Assembly (NCBI GenBank): GCA_900618795.1
Contig: UYJD01000016.1
Coordinates: forward strand, 402,027-466,026
Source of the DNA: Cyanodermella asteris
Taxonomy: Eukaryota > Ascomycota > Lecanoromycetes > Ostropales > Stictidaceae
DNA length: 64,000 nucleotides
Reading direction: 5' to 3'
Shown here: positions 21,744 through 32,961 of the stretch, piece by piece
Layout of the letters: every line of letters starts with the position of its first letter
How positions within the stretch are numbered: the first letter of the stretch is position 1
The notes under the pieces: generated by a model
What the model saw: the letters and a program-made list of their open reading frames with translations, nothing else
Told to the model about the DNA's origin: nothing
Databases searched by the model: none
Made by a program: the position numbers and the translations under genes

Positions 21744-23125
21744 TCAAGTGGCGAGATCGAGGGATGGTGTGTGAGATACCAGGTCGACGAAGTCTTGGTC
21801 CAGGGAGAACATCTGGCTGTCGTTGTCGAAGTCGAAATAGCTCTTGTCCCCAGTCTTGTCAGATGCCCCTTCGAGCGAGAAATCAAACTCGAAGCCGCCG
21901 GAGAATGCGCCGAAGTCTGGGCTGTGGAGCTCTTCGCTCGGCGATCCAGCCGACATGCTCTCCTCAAAGAATGACAAGGAGGGAGCTTCCGGTGAGGGCG
22001 TGAAGACTGAGCTGCTTGGGGCGCTGGGGCTCATGTCGCCGAGCAGGGTGTCGAAGGTGCTTGAAAAGTTTTCGACGTCCTGGCCGGACGGCATAGTGTG
22101 AGCGGTTTGGCTCGTGCCGTCGAGGTTGTTAATGGTGTCGACGGTCTGGCCGTTCACGTTGATAGTGAATGCAGAATTGGCGGCGAAGCCCAATTTCTCT
22201 TCTGGTTGGGTTTGTAAAACATTTACCTGGCTGCTCATCCCGCTCCGAACATTATTGGCGATGGAAGCGTCGCGTGCATCATGCCCCTGCCCATCGGTGA
22301 CTGACACTGCAGGTCGTGGGACAACATCATCTCAGCAGGACGATGTGTCAAGTCAAGAGGGGCGGGGACAGGACGAACGGACGAAGCCATCTTCTTTGCG
22401 GAAACAGGAGGTGCCATGCCTTGTGACTGCAAAGATGCAGACCTCGACCGGCAGCCGAATGAACCGCTCGTACTGCCGTGTCGGGATGGCTCCGGGGACG
22501 GAAGGCCAGTGCGTTGTTCGAAAGGCTCTGTTTTGATGTGGAACGGCCTATGCTCGGGCGAGACAGAACCTGGTGCGATGGCATCAACGGGAGTGTTTTG
22601 ATCGAGTCGCGCGACAAGTTGGCTTATCTGCTGTTGAAGGCGGTACTTTTCATCCTCGACGGCCAGAACACGCTGTCGAAGTTGACTGTTCTCGTCCTCA
22701 ACGGCCTTCTTCTCGCCTTCAAGCTTCTCAACTTCTTGGCGCTTCCTCTCACGTGAGGACTGAGCGGCAGCACGGTTGCGCAATACGCGCTCGATACGTC
22801 TCTGCTCTTTCTCGTCTTCCGTCTTTGCTCTCTTGCTGGTACAACATCAGTATGGGTGAAGACCACAGTCACGAAATACATACCGAGGAGGGAGGTTTGT
22901 CTTGGGCACGGGAAGTTCCTGGCCCCATGACTTCCGCTTCTTAACAGGCTTCTTGTCTTGATCATCGGCCTGCTCGGGCGCAGGGGACTCGGACCCGTGG
23001 GAAGGTTCAGGGCTTTGGGATGACATGGACCGGAGGTCGGCGTCGGCGAGTGAGATGGTAGGCGTGGGCTCGTAGTAGTTTTGTTGCGAGTACATCTTCA
23101 GAGGGGTGAGGTCCTCGGTAGACAT
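21744..23125 (-). CDS. hacA: Unfolded protein response bZIP factor HacA/Hac1
   Basis: Exon 1 (23125-22884) and exon 2 are joined by a normal 48-nt intron. Exon 2 (22835-22307) and exon 3 (22286-21744) are joined by a predicted 20-nt Ire1 intron, giving 437 aa when induced. The uninduced mRNA would stop at 22235 and give 280 aa. Visible parts: a basic N-terminus (KKPVKKRKSWGQELPVPK); the bZIP basic region ERVLRNRAAAQSSRERKRQ with its leucine-zipper heptads; and, only after splicing, an acidic C-terminal activation region ending DFVDLVSHTPSLDLAT. It switches on ER chaperone, folding and ERAD genes when unfolded protein accumulates. A long upstream region without genes follows. Confidence 0.93.
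22287..22306 (-). promoter_or_regulatory. Predicted Ire1-cleaved 20-nt non-spliceosomal intron of hacA
   Basis: On the minus strand the segment lies between CTGCAG (ending at 22307) and GGGCAT (starting at 22286) and itself ends GGGCAG. It has no GT-AG borders. Removing exactly 20 nt moves the bZIP frame into the long C-terminal frame, as known for filamentous-fungal hacA mRNAs. The 5' site, CTGCAG|T, fits the Ire1 loop consensus CNGCNG|N, closed by GAC/GTC. The 3' site, GGGCAG|G, departs from it at the first base. Confidence 0.85.
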
Positions 23126-26100
23126 GGTGCGGGCCGTTGGGTCAAGTGCGGTATTAGATTGCTTGTTTATATAGGTGGGTATAGACTTGTGGTAGAGCTT
23201 CGACAGCACTACTGCCAGAGTAGAGGCTGCTGGGATGTTGCTTCGCTTTGAAGATACCTTCAGCCTAGCCGGGGCAGGCTGCGGTGGTTGATGAACAAGG
23301 GAAGGGGAGAGGACAGCGTGGCCTCTCGGGGACTTATGCCGGGAGAGGCAAGGCTGGGATCAGGGTCCAGCGCCAAGGAACGACCAGGGTAAGGGCTGCG
23401 CTAGCCTGAATCGGGAACGGCCCGAAGCTTCGAGGTCCAACCCACAATGCGTGTCCGTTGGTCGGCTTCTCACTGGATGGAGCCTGAGAGAACACAGGCT
23501 GGTGGATAATGAGCCCGATTGCGACTGCACCGCTAGGATGAATGTTGATGTTGCTGTTATCCAAGTCGAGAACAAGCAACAGTTGCGCGATTTTTGGTCC
23601 AAGAAAGGATGGCACAACGGACAGGGAGTGGCGCCGCGTAAGTAGTCGCTCCTCGGAAGCGTGCGTTCTTCAGGCTAATCAAATGAGTGATTGCCTATTT
23701 ACCTGAGTAGCAGTTGGAACGAGATTGCACCGACGAGGCTGAGTGCCAGTTGGTGAATTGTACGAATCGTCGAGAAGGAAAACACTTAGGCCGGTGAGGA
23801 AGCGAGATCACTTGTCCACAAACCAGGGGTGGACGACGGGGCTTATATGTTTGGACTTGCTACGCTGATGATGCTCTGCGCCATGCCCTTTGCCCTTCCC
23901 TGGTACACCAGCGACAGGCATGTGTATATGCAGGCCTCGTTCGCTCAGCGCTGACCCGCCGAGACGAGCCTAGGGGGCGTCTTGATTATCCTTCCCCAGC
24001 TTCGACCACAGACCGGCAACACGCACGCCAGCCTTCTGCTCCCTGCGCCGTTCACTCGCCCATGCCCGGCTCAAATGTCAGCGCCACAGCTGCCGCTCTT
24101 GCACTTCTGCGGCTTAGTGCTCACAATCGTCCTAGCGTACGCAACTCTCGCAAAATGCGTTCCACAAATCGAGCATAACTGCAGTCAAATCAAGGGCGTT
24201 GCTGGTGCTACATCGCGCCTTCGCAACGATGATGCGCAGTAACAGTAATCCTAGCAGGGTTCGCCGAATTCCTCCTCGCTGCGAAGATGGAACATGGTGG
24301 GAGGCCAACACCCCTTCCCACGTTCACAGGACTCATACCGATACTGAGTGTTGGAGGTATTTTCGTTGGCACACTCGCGTTCCAGATCTGGATGCATATT
24401 CAAATGGATCTTTGGCCTCACACCCTCAATTATTACTGGTCGCGACCTCATGCATTACAGACTTGGGCCGACAAATATCGCCTCCTTGGCCGTAGTCCCA
24501 GCTTTTGAGTTCGAGCCTCTGTACTAATTCCGAACCCTAGACTGGCCCTGCAGGTCTGTTCTTGCTGGCCGGCTCTGAAACCAGCTGCAAACAGGCTCTC
24601 ATGCGGCCTGAAAGTTGTCTATCTTGTTTGTTCGCGAGCGACCTGCTCGACATCTGAGACAGCTCTGCAGGGTCGACAGTACTGCGCATCAATCAAGCAG
24701 GAAAAGGGGCGAAAATCCATGCTAAGCTACGAGCGTAGAGAGAGTCCAAGGAGGCGTGCCTCAGCTTTCGATGGCCAACGCGTGGCACAGCTCTTTGTTT
24801 CGGACACTGGTACGACCTTCAGGATTTGCGATCATCGCTTGCGTACGCGGGTTGGCCGTGCCACTGGCGCGGATTGGGCGACCCGAGCAGCCTCGACGCT
24901 TTCGACTGCATTATTGACTTGTCTCGCAGTGCTCGACGTTTGAGACTTTCCAGATTGTCAACGCATCACGACATGCGTGTCTAAGGGGCTCGTTTGGCGA
25001 AATTCAGCATTCGAATACATTTTTCGTCATGCTCCATTCCAATCCTCCAGTGGTCGTCAGCTTACCAGCTGATGAAATGCTGTCTGTCGGATTTCAGGCT
25101 ACGTGCAGATGTGGATTGGGTATACGAGGGAGCCATACTTGCGAGCTTGGCCGCGTATACTTGAAGTTTCAATCCAAATGGCGAATTGCTCGTGACTGCT
25201 GCATTCTGACGGTTGTACACACATTTTGGTCCCTTTATTCGCCGGATTTATGCTCAATGTTTCTTATAATGATCCTGCAGTTCCCGTTCACAGCATGTGT
25301 GGTTGCTATCGCGAAATTAGTTGCGAGTTTCTTTGCACTGCAAGCGTACCAAGCAGTCTGAGTGCAATTATTCCATTCCACAACAACATGCTCTGTTGGA
25401 TCTTTGAAGCCATTCAATTTCGGTCAACGTAGTGCGGCCACTAACTATGAAAGTCGGTGTGCCCGGGAATAATTATACTGCTACTAATTTAAGAGCAGCT
25501 TTTGAATCCTTTCCAGGATGCAAACAACTGGGTTGCTCCTTGTCCGGATGTCATGGCCGTTCAGAGCGGCCACTCAACACTGGGACATCTCCAGCTTGCA
25601 CGCTCTTCATGCAAACGTCGGCAAGTCGTCGCACGCCGATTTCAATGTATTTCGTGACCACACTCGCAGTAATAAATCTGAGCACTTTGATGCTTGGAGT
25701 GTGTGCACTGTCCGCCTTCGTTGTCCCGCTTACCTACGCATCTCTGGAGATCCTCTTGTAAAGAACGGCTTACGACCATTTAGCAACTACCGCGTCCCGT
25801 TCACCTGAAAGAGAGCTGACAACTGAAGCCAACGCACGATTACGATAAGGAGGTCATCAAGCACTGATCGGCGGCATCGGCTCGGTTTGCGACCTCGTGG
25901 CCGGCGTGGTTCTCTCTTGCGTCTCCGTCTCGGCGTCTCCACACCCTCTCACATCCATCCGTCAACGGCGTCGAAACAAGCCCGACGCTGCAGTGGCACG
26001 TTGTCGCATTATTGCAGCGTCAAAAGCCTCAATTTGCGATTGCAACCCTGTGGCGCCGTCAGGAAGAGGCCAGCTCGCTTTCGAGGAAGTTCCTTCCTTC

Positions 26101-27669
26101 GTGATCCAACTTGACCATCACTGAACTAGATTGTGTCACGGTCACCATTGTCACAGCTGGGTCAGCGCCTTCGCTCTACCAGTCCTATCGATTACATAGT
26201 GACTTGAGTGCCATGATTGTGTCAGGTTGTAGATCGCGAGACTTTCGATGATGCTAATTTAGAAGTCCCCAGAAACCAAAGTGCGATCACTAGTGCCGTT
26301 GGTCGATTGAGATAAGTTTCGAGTCCTATTCCACGCCTCATGGTCGCCCTTGACAGTTCATTCCATCCTCGTGTATGCACAGGAACCAGCGAGTGGTCGC
26401 TCTTCTACGACGCCCTTTTCGCCGGCCTCTCTCAGTCCACACAGGCCCGTCTCAGCTCAAAATCCAGGTGAACGCAGGCGATGTTTTGCAGGCGGCCTGA
26501 ACCGCGACTCTAACTAAACCTGGAGCCCAAGCTCTCAGCCCCCCCAGCGATGGTTCGCGAATCGTGGTTTTCCCAACGCGGGTGACGGCCGTGAGCTGGC
26601 GGACCGGCCCTCGAGCTGTTCGGGCCCGTCAGAGCCACGGGGTTCAGGGCCTGATGGGCGATGGTCCAGCTGATAAAATATTTGACCTGAGATGATGTAC
26701 CGGCGCTTGATCCAGGGCTGAAAACTCTCTTTTTTTGGGTTTCTAGGTACGGACGCTGCTGTCTCCGCCGCCCCTCGGCTGATGAGCGGTCTCTTTGTCT
26801 CGAGGAGGTCCCGCCACGCTGCTCATCTTTGCTGGTTTTGTGGCGGATGGGGTTTCCGTGAAGTGAGGCAGTGTGGGTGAAGGGAAAATACCGGGTCAGA
26901 ACCTGGCTGTCTCTCGAGGCACTCGTTGCTTACGGGCCAATATCGTGGGGCGATCCCAAGGCGCAGTTCTTTCGAGTAGTTGAAGCCGCATTTGACACTG
27001 CATTGTCGATTTCGGTTCACACCATAAGTTTACGCATATGCAACGGCCGTCTCTGTCTGGTAAGAACGTTGCGTTTATTATAATTTTACGTAAATGGCTG
27101 ACACGATTGTGATACATTTCTGTTGCATTTTGTGCTTCACGGCAAATTTCGTCGCTTGGTGAGCTACATAAATGGTAATACTTGCATCAAGTCAGTATTA
27201 TTCTTCACAGGCATTGTTGTGAATGTCAATTTGTCTCTCGCGGCTTTTTGTGGCGGGATTTTTGTCACTGTGTCTAGGTTCGTAAATTCGAATTGGCGAT
27301 GGCGTGCGCGTAGGATTGGCCGTTCACACGGCCCCGGTTCGTCTCATCCTCCCGATCCCTTCAAAGCCATGGGTATGTGAAGCTTCGATGAGACATGACC
27401 GTTCTCCTTGTCCTTCGTTGAAAATGACCCTACGCTAGCGTGGGTATCATGAGTTTCGAGCAACCTTTGAATGTGGTTTGCAACTTTGTCTTTCAAAGCT
27501 ACTGCTCTGTCCCAGACACGGCGTAGCGCATGCAGCCCTATGTATTGGTTGCGTCAAGCTGTATCGCTTCGTGCTCGATTTGCTGGCTCGGTGCCTCGAA
27601 ATTGGCTTTTGAGTGGGCTCGTGAACCATAAGCACTCCAGAAATTTGCGTCTCCTCTCTTCCTGAAGAC
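23126..27669. other. Gene-poor region of 4.5 kb
   Basis: This holds the hacA promoter/leader (an in-frame upstream ATG at 23209 and a TATATAAAC on the minus strand near 23166-23174) and then more than 4 kb without a convincing gene. A 73-codon plus-strand frame at 24287-24508 has one hydrophobic segment (FTGLIPILSVGGIFVGTLAF) but no known relative. No transposon ends, tRNA or long repeat were recognised. A lost element, a noncoding RNA or a gene without recognisable homologs remains possible. Confidence 0.45.
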
Positions 27670-29211
27670 TCATTGGCCGATGTCCATTCTCATCGTGTCA
27701 TCGCCTCCGTTATCGAACTCTGCGTCGGGTACAACAACGCCTCTTCCTCTTCCAGCCAGCAGCTGACGCCTGACCTCAGGGCCAATGTCCTTGTGACCCC
27801 TCTCCTGGAGTAAGTCCAGCAGCGCTTCACGCTGGTCCTCAGTAATATCATTGCGGTATCGTTCCGCAAAGGCAAGCAGACATTGGTGCCACAGCACCGG
27901 CAACTTGCCTTCAATGCCTCCGTGGCCGGAGACACCCGTCATGGCATCTCTGTCGCCATTTGCGGGGCCAACGGCCCGGAAACGAAGGAAGTGGAAGACG
28001 AGATTGTCGACCACTTTGTAAGGGAGAGCGTAGCCTTTCTGTAGGAAAGTTCGAAGAAAGATATTGGTTGCGCCGCTGTTCTCGGTGCCGAGGCTGGAGG
28101 CTTGCTGGGCGGCAATGTCCGTCAAGCGGAGCATTGCTGCGCCGGCGTGTAAGGGCGGAATGCTGGAGCGGGTTACGACGCTGGATATTATGGTCGCTTC
28201 GCGGAGGGTGCAAGTGGTACTCTCAATCAGAGGAAAGACGATACCTTTGAAGAAACCGGCAGGCTTGTAGGTTGCCTTTTGAAGTGCTTTGAAGAGATGG
28301 ACGTTCAGCTTCTTTGTGTCGTTGATGTTGTCGCGGACTGCTAGGAGCAGGACATGCTCGTAGAACTCTTGCACAATCTGTGGCCGAGCTGATGCAAAGA
28401 TCTTGGTCACTTCGTAAGTGGCATTGGGAGTCCATCTCTCGGGTTGGGACTCCATGAGAAGCTCCCTCCAGTGCGGTAAGGTTGGAAGGACCTTGAGCGG
28501 CTTGGGCAACTTTCCGCTCTTGTAGCGCGACATCATCTGCCCGATCTTCTGAAATACGTCCAAGACTTTGGCGGGTATCTCGACGTCCTCCTGGGGTAAT
28601 CCGCCCTGGGCTGACTCAAGCCCGTTTCCGCCTTTTGCGCCTTGCGAAGCTTCATGTTCAGCAATCCTCTGCAATATAAGATCTGCCAGGTCTGTTCCTT
28701 CACCATCTTGGTCACCGCCATGAGCTTGGGAATCTTTCAGAGAATCCAGGTCAAATGTTGGCTGCCCTCCCGCTGCCGGTAAGAACTTGTTGAATGTATC
28801 CAGGTCATCCGGATCAACCTCGATCTCCTCGATCTCTTCCTCCTCATCCCCCCAAGCTTCCTCGTCATCCCACTTTGACGCATCTTCACCTTCGGCATCG
28901 TCCCCGTCTGTTAAATCGTCCAGTGTAGGCCGCCGGAACTCGAAAGCTGCCCGCTGCTGGTTTGTCTTGAGTGTAGACTGCTGCTGTAGCTCCTCCTCTT
29001 CATCGGCAAGATCCTGTCTGAGCTTCAGGATCTTTCGCGAGGCCTTTGCGTCAACATAGCCTCTTTCCCGCTCTGCCGACGCGCCTGTCGAATCTCTGTC
29101 GTCCTCATCGTGCAGGGATTTGCGTTTGCGGTGTTTCGGGCGGGGTAGGTCTCCGGTGAGCAATTCGTTCGCAAGAGATTGTGAGTGCTTGGGGTGGGCG
29201 GAGGGCGCCAT
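27670..29211 (-). CDS. ENP1: Bystin / Enp1, 40S ribosome biogenesis factor
   Basis: A single exon from ATG 29211 encodes 513 aa. The N-terminal third is charged and disordered, with basic (RPKHRKRKS) and acidic runs (DEEAWGDEEEEIEEIEVDP). The bystin domain fills the C-terminal 300 residues, from VFQKIGQMMSRYKSGKLPK through WTPNATYEVTKIFASARP, FFKGIVFPLIESTTCTLREA and the C-terminal block VLWHQCLLAFAERYRNDI. Enp1 joins the late pre-40S particle in the nucleolus and cytoplasm with Ltv1 and Rps3, and is needed for 20S pre-rRNA production. The start choice leaves out 33 in-frame upstream codons that look non-conserved. Length is close to yeast Enp1 (483 aa). Confidence 0.96.
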   Translation of the reverse strand: MAPSAHPKHSQSLANELLTGDLPRPKHRKRKSLHDEDDRDSTGASAERERGYVDAKASRKILKLRQDLADEEEELQQQSTLKTNQQRAAFEFRRPTLDDLTDGDDAEGEDASKWDDEEAWGDEEEEIEEIEVDPDDLDTFNKFLPAAGGQPTFDLDSLKDSQAHGGDQDGEGTDLADLILQRIAEHEASQGAKGGNGLESAQGGLPQEDVEIPAKVLDVFQKIGQMMSRYKSGKLPKPLKVLPTLPHWRELLMESQPERWTPNATYEVTKIFASARPQIVQEFYEHVLLLAVRDNINDTKKLNVHLFKALQKATYKPAGFFKGIVFPLIESTTCTLREATIISSVVTRSSIPPLHAGAAMLRLTDIAAQQASSLGTENSGATNIFLRTFLQKGYALPYKVVDNLVFHFLRFRAVGPANGDRDAMTGVSGHGGIEGKLPVLWHQCLLAFAERYRNDITEDQREALLDLLQERGHKDIGPEVRRQLLAGRGRGVVVPDAEFDNGGDDTMRMDIGQ

Positions 29212-30152
29212 GGCTACTATGTAAAGATTTGGCTGCGTCCTTCGCTGTGCTGCCACTCGCCTGAAAGTCGAATTCGTACAGCAAGAATTATTTTGTGCGG
29301 GACCAAGCATCGAGCATCGTATCGATAAGGGACTTTTCTGTCGGGCGTGCGGCAGATTGTTTTGCCGCCTTGGCAGAATATCGCACGTCGACTGCCTCGA
29401 GAGTACAAAGGTGTCCTGCTCTTCCTCGATTCACGTCTATCATCCTGCGCAAAGCACCAGAAGGAGTGTGCAAACGACTTGGCGCAAGTGAGTTTTCTAC
29501 GCGATTGATCTCACATGTATGGACTGTAATCTCGACATCTGTGCAAGAAGTCCAGATTGAGATTCGCCTCGAGCCGAGGAGAAGCAAACAAGCCTAGCGA
29601 ATCCTTCACTGTATGCTGTCTTTATGCGACTGCTGCTTGCTCGAAACTATCGCTCGTGTATGAGGACATCAGTCCATCGGCTGCGTTTCGGACCGCAATT
29701 GACCAGTATTCAGGGTCCTCAGGACTTTCCCGCCTTCGCTATATTGGACAAGCTCCCGCTCAGACCAATGTAGTCTCGGAGCGCCTGCCATACCGCAAAT
29801 GAAGTTTGTCACGCACGTTGTTGGTCAGAGGCCGGCTTGAATTCTGCTGTATTGGTGCCTGGATGTCTCAGAAGATGCTACCAAAGATTCGTCACAAAAC
29901 TACTGCAAAGGTAAGATTCTCGGACCCCTCACATTCAAGGACTACTTCTCCTTTCGGAGTTTTCCACGAACATTAACCTTGATTAAAGCCTTGAAGGCAC
30001 TTGCTTCCTGAATGCCAGCACATTAGAAGCTATCTGACTCGCTTTACTCTTGCTTCAGCCCCTGCTAGGATAGCTGTGATCTGCGTGATCTCAGGCATGA
30101 CCCTGGTCGTGTTGTTCCCCTGTGGTCTCCCTTCCGCAAATAACTAGATTCG
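29212..30152. other. Intergenic, no gene seen
   Basis: Bystin upstream region followed by unassigned sequence before the NACHT relic. Frames of up to 100 codons overlap on both strands without domain features. Confidence 0.45.
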
Positions 30153-30660
30153 ATGATGTCGAGAGACGATGATGACCTTGTCATCGTTGATCACGAACTC
30201 GACGACACAGGCTGGGCCTTGTCACTCAACGCGGTGGAAGAGATCAAGAACTTGCTCGACCCCGCCGGATACGACGACGGTACTAGCGAATACATCAAGC
30301 ATTTGAGATCGCACTTAGGCGGCACAGGTGGTTGGATCGAGGAAGCTCGCGAACATCAACCATGGTTTCCTCAAAATGACCCAGGCTCCAGTTCCTTGTG
30401 TATTAAAATCATCGCTGGCGCGGGAAAGAGCGTTTTCGCCGCGCGAACTAGAACTCCGCTGTCTCGTAACTAAGGCGTGCCAATTCTTCATTTCCTACAA
30501 CTGGGGGTGTTGACAAGCATTGCGCATGGTTGCCAGGCCAAGTCCTCGTTACCTCGAGCAAGGGTAAACATCGGAGATGGACCGAATGTTGGATCAAGGG
30601 ATGTATCGAGCGCCGGTCATGTTCTCGACGCTTTCATCTGGCCTCGGGCGGACCCCTCTG
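30153..30660 (+). pseudogene. Relic of a NACHT/STAND NTPase (NLR-like) gene
   Basis: The first frame, 106 codons, ends at a TAA (30471-30473) right after a Walker A motif. It reads EYIKHLRSHLGGTGGWIEEAREHQPWF, then SSSLCIKIIAGAGKSVFAAR. This is the usual start of fungal NACHT domains: a GTGxW pre-motif, a hydrophobic strand, then GxAGxGKS. After the stop, the same frame (VPILHFLQL) briefly resembles the next NACHT strand and then degrades. Everything C-terminal (Walker B, helical domain, repeats) is missing, because a sugar dehydrogenase begins at 30834. It is probably a dead fragment of a self/non-self recognition gene. The end coordinate is approximate. Confidence 0.6.
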
Positions 30661-30833
30661 GATAGAGCGCGACAGGAATGCTTCTCCAACCTGGAATAAC
30701 CGCGTCGCTTGCTTGAAGAGCTTTGGTTGCAACCGGCAAGAAGTTGGTGTTGTGAATTTGAATAAGAGGTCCGCCCGGCACACACGGCTTGGCCTCACTC
30801 GGTTCTAGCATCCCTTGCCGGTGAATTGTCGAT

Positions 30834-32042
30834 ATGCCGAAAATGATCGCCAATTGGTCTCTGAAGCCCCGTGTATGTGTCATTGGCGTCGGCTTTGTCG
30901 GCGAGTCCCTACTCAAACAATTCGGGACCCTGTTCGACTCCATTGGCCTCGACATCTCGGAAGAGCGGATTCGAAAGCTCCGGCCCGCCTTCCAGCATCA
31001 TGACCGCGTCCAACTTACCACAGACGCAGCGAAGATCGCAGCAGCCACACACTTCTTCATCGCCGTCCCAACCCTTCTGACCAAGGATCGATCGGTCGAC
31101 CTCAGCTGCGTCGAAGAGGCCATCCGGGCAATACTTGCTTTTGCCAGCGCCGGTAGCTGCATCACCATCGAGAGCAGCGTGCCAGTTGGAACGACACGCC
31201 AACTGCTTGGACCTCATCAACACAGATTTCATTGTGGCATGTCGCCGGAACGCATCGATCCTGGGAGAGTTTCGCCCGCCCCAGAGGAGATTCCGAAGCT
31301 TGTTTCTGCACTCGGTCCAACAGCGTTGAAGCACATCGTTGCTATATACTCGAGCGTGTACAAAGACGTCCGCAGTGTCTCGAAACCAGAGGTCGCAGAG
31401 ATGACCAAGTTATACGAAAACTGTTATCGAATGATCAACATTGCCTATACGAACGAGATGAGTGATGCGTGTCATGCTCATGGCATTGACCCATTTGAGA
31501 TGATCGATGCCGCGGCATCCAAGCCCTTTGGCTTTCAGGCTTTCTACCCTGGCTTGGGAGTTGGTGGGCACTGCATCCCGATCAATCCGTACTACCTCTT
31601 CACCAATAACAAGAGCCTCCCCATCCTCGAGCACGCTACGAAGCAAATGATCAACCGGCCGCGCAAGCTAGCTCGACGCTTTCACAAACGAATGCTTGCT
31701 TCCATGGGCAGACAGCGACAGTCATGCTTGGATTCCATGCCGCGCATCCTGATCGTTGGCATTGGCTTCAAACTCGGACAGGCGGACATTTCAGGCTCGC
31801 CAGGACTCCGCTTTGCAGAAGAGTTAAGTGGTCTCGGCTGCATGCAGCTTGCCTATTTCGACCCCTTGGTACCTGAACCGCCTTTCGATTGGCTAGAGCG
31901 ACTTGTCGAGTCGTCGTGGAACGCCTCTTATGTCGACAGTAAGTTTGATGGCTTGTACATATGCAATGCTCAGGACAATGTCGGATTCGAGTTCTCCAGC
32001 GACTTGCGGAACACATATGTTGGCTCGTACGTTCCTCTATAG
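30834..32042 (+). CDS. UDP-sugar 6-dehydrogenase, bacterial WbpA/WecC-like
   Basis: A single exon encodes 402 aa of the UDP-glucose/GDP-mannose dehydrogenase family. The N-terminal Rossmann domain has VCVIGVGFVG (residues 14-23). The central dimer domain has TKLYENCYRMINIAYTNE (191-208). The catalytic cysteine is Cys247 in GLGVGGHCIPINPYY. The C-terminal domain has ILIVGIGFKLGQ with the conserved Lys, but the usual D-x-R-x-SP motif reads DISGSP, so its Arg is replaced. The enzyme would oxidise a UDP-hexose or UDP-HexNAc at C6 to the uronic acid with 2 NAD+. The HCIPI-NP context resembles the bacterial UDP-GlcNAc/ManNAc dehydrogenases more than eukaryotic UGDH, which is also longer. It lies 919 bp before, and on the same strand as, a GT2 synthase that could use the product. 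Confidence 0.87.
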   Translation: MPKMIANWSLKPRVCVIGVGFVGESLLKQFGTLFDSIGLDISEERIRKLRPAFQHHDRVQLTTDAAKIAAATHFFIAVPTLLTKDRSVDLSCVEEAIRAILAFASAGSCITIESSVPVGTTRQLLGPHQHRFHCGMSPERIDPGRVSPAPEEIPKLVSALGPTALKHIVAIYSSVYKDVRSVSKPEVAEMTKLYENCYRMINIAYTNEMSDACHAHGIDPFEMIDAAASKPFGFQAFYPGLGVGGHCIPINPYYLFTNNKSLPILEHATKQMINRPRKLARRFHKRMLASMGRQRQSCLDSMPRILIVGIGFKLGQADISGSPGLRFAEELSGLGCMQLAYFDPLVPEPPFDWLERLVESSWNASYVDSKFDGLYICNAQDNVGFEFSSDLRNTYVGSYVPL

Positions 32043-32961
32043 CTGTTACAAGGACGATTAGCGTCAGAAAGCCAGATAGAGCATAGATGCCACTGATGGA
32101 ATAAACGCGTCAAAGAAACGTCGTCACGGGACAAAGTTCTCAACTTGTCGTGCGTGCGCCTTTCGATCAAAATCGGAGATGTGACTGTGTCACTGTTGTT
32201 CTGGCGGCCCCAAATGGCTCTGGTCAAGGAGTTGTTTCGTGTTTCGAGATCGGCGTGTTGCTTTGACGGCCATATGTTGATCCGATTCGTGGCCACCCTG
32301 CGACTATTTCCTTATGGAGCGAGCATTATCGACTCACGCTAGTCGCTTCAAATATCAATTCCCAATGCTGCAATAAGACTCAAGTCGAATCTCTGGTTAA
32401 GGTAGTGTACGTCCGTCGTCCCGTCTGATTGAATCGCTGGACATGGGCAGCAGGTTGCGTCCATGTTGTTTGCACAACAGACCTCACGATATGTTTCATT
32501 GCCTTTGCCTCGATTTTTCTCTGTAAACCTGGCACTAGCCGCGAAGTCTATGCTTCCAGATGGTCTGACAAGGATGGCTTTTTGCTGCCCATGATGACAC
32601 TGTCAATCTTTGAAACGTTCCACCTTGGCGCCAATTCTAGCATCTGCACTGGAATGTCAAGGCTTGAAACACTCCGTTTGCGCGCGTTTGCCATCCACAG
32701 CCACGACCTTGAGCCTCTAAATTTCTCAAATGGTGAACTTGTAACACCCTAATAAGCTTTGGCGGTGGCTGGGTCATAACAACATGGACGCATTCCTGGT
32801 GCTAGCACTGTTGCCCCAGTATCCACCTTTCCGCACACGGATGGTCGTTTTGTGGCGTAGATGAGCAGTTTCCTCTTGTTGTCATCAGTCAAAAGTACGC
32901 GAGTGTTGTGCCCTGTACTCTTTGACTCTCTCTTGCGAGACCTGAAAATGCTAGTGGCGAC
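32043..32961. other. Intergenic between dehydrogenase and GT2 synthase
   Basis: 919 bp on which no convincing frame was found; it should hold the synthase promoter. The synthase start is uncertain, so part could be coding. Confidence 0.4.

Noticed and set aside
21744-22307. Separate gene starting at ATG 22307 in the C-terminal hacA frame
   Set aside because: The frame is the continuation of hacA after removal of the 20-nt Ire1 intron; its first codons are the intron itself.
24287-24508. 73-codon plus-strand ORF with a hydrophobic segment
   Set aside because: No recognisable relative and no clear partner exons. It is noted in the gap entry and findings but not called a gene.
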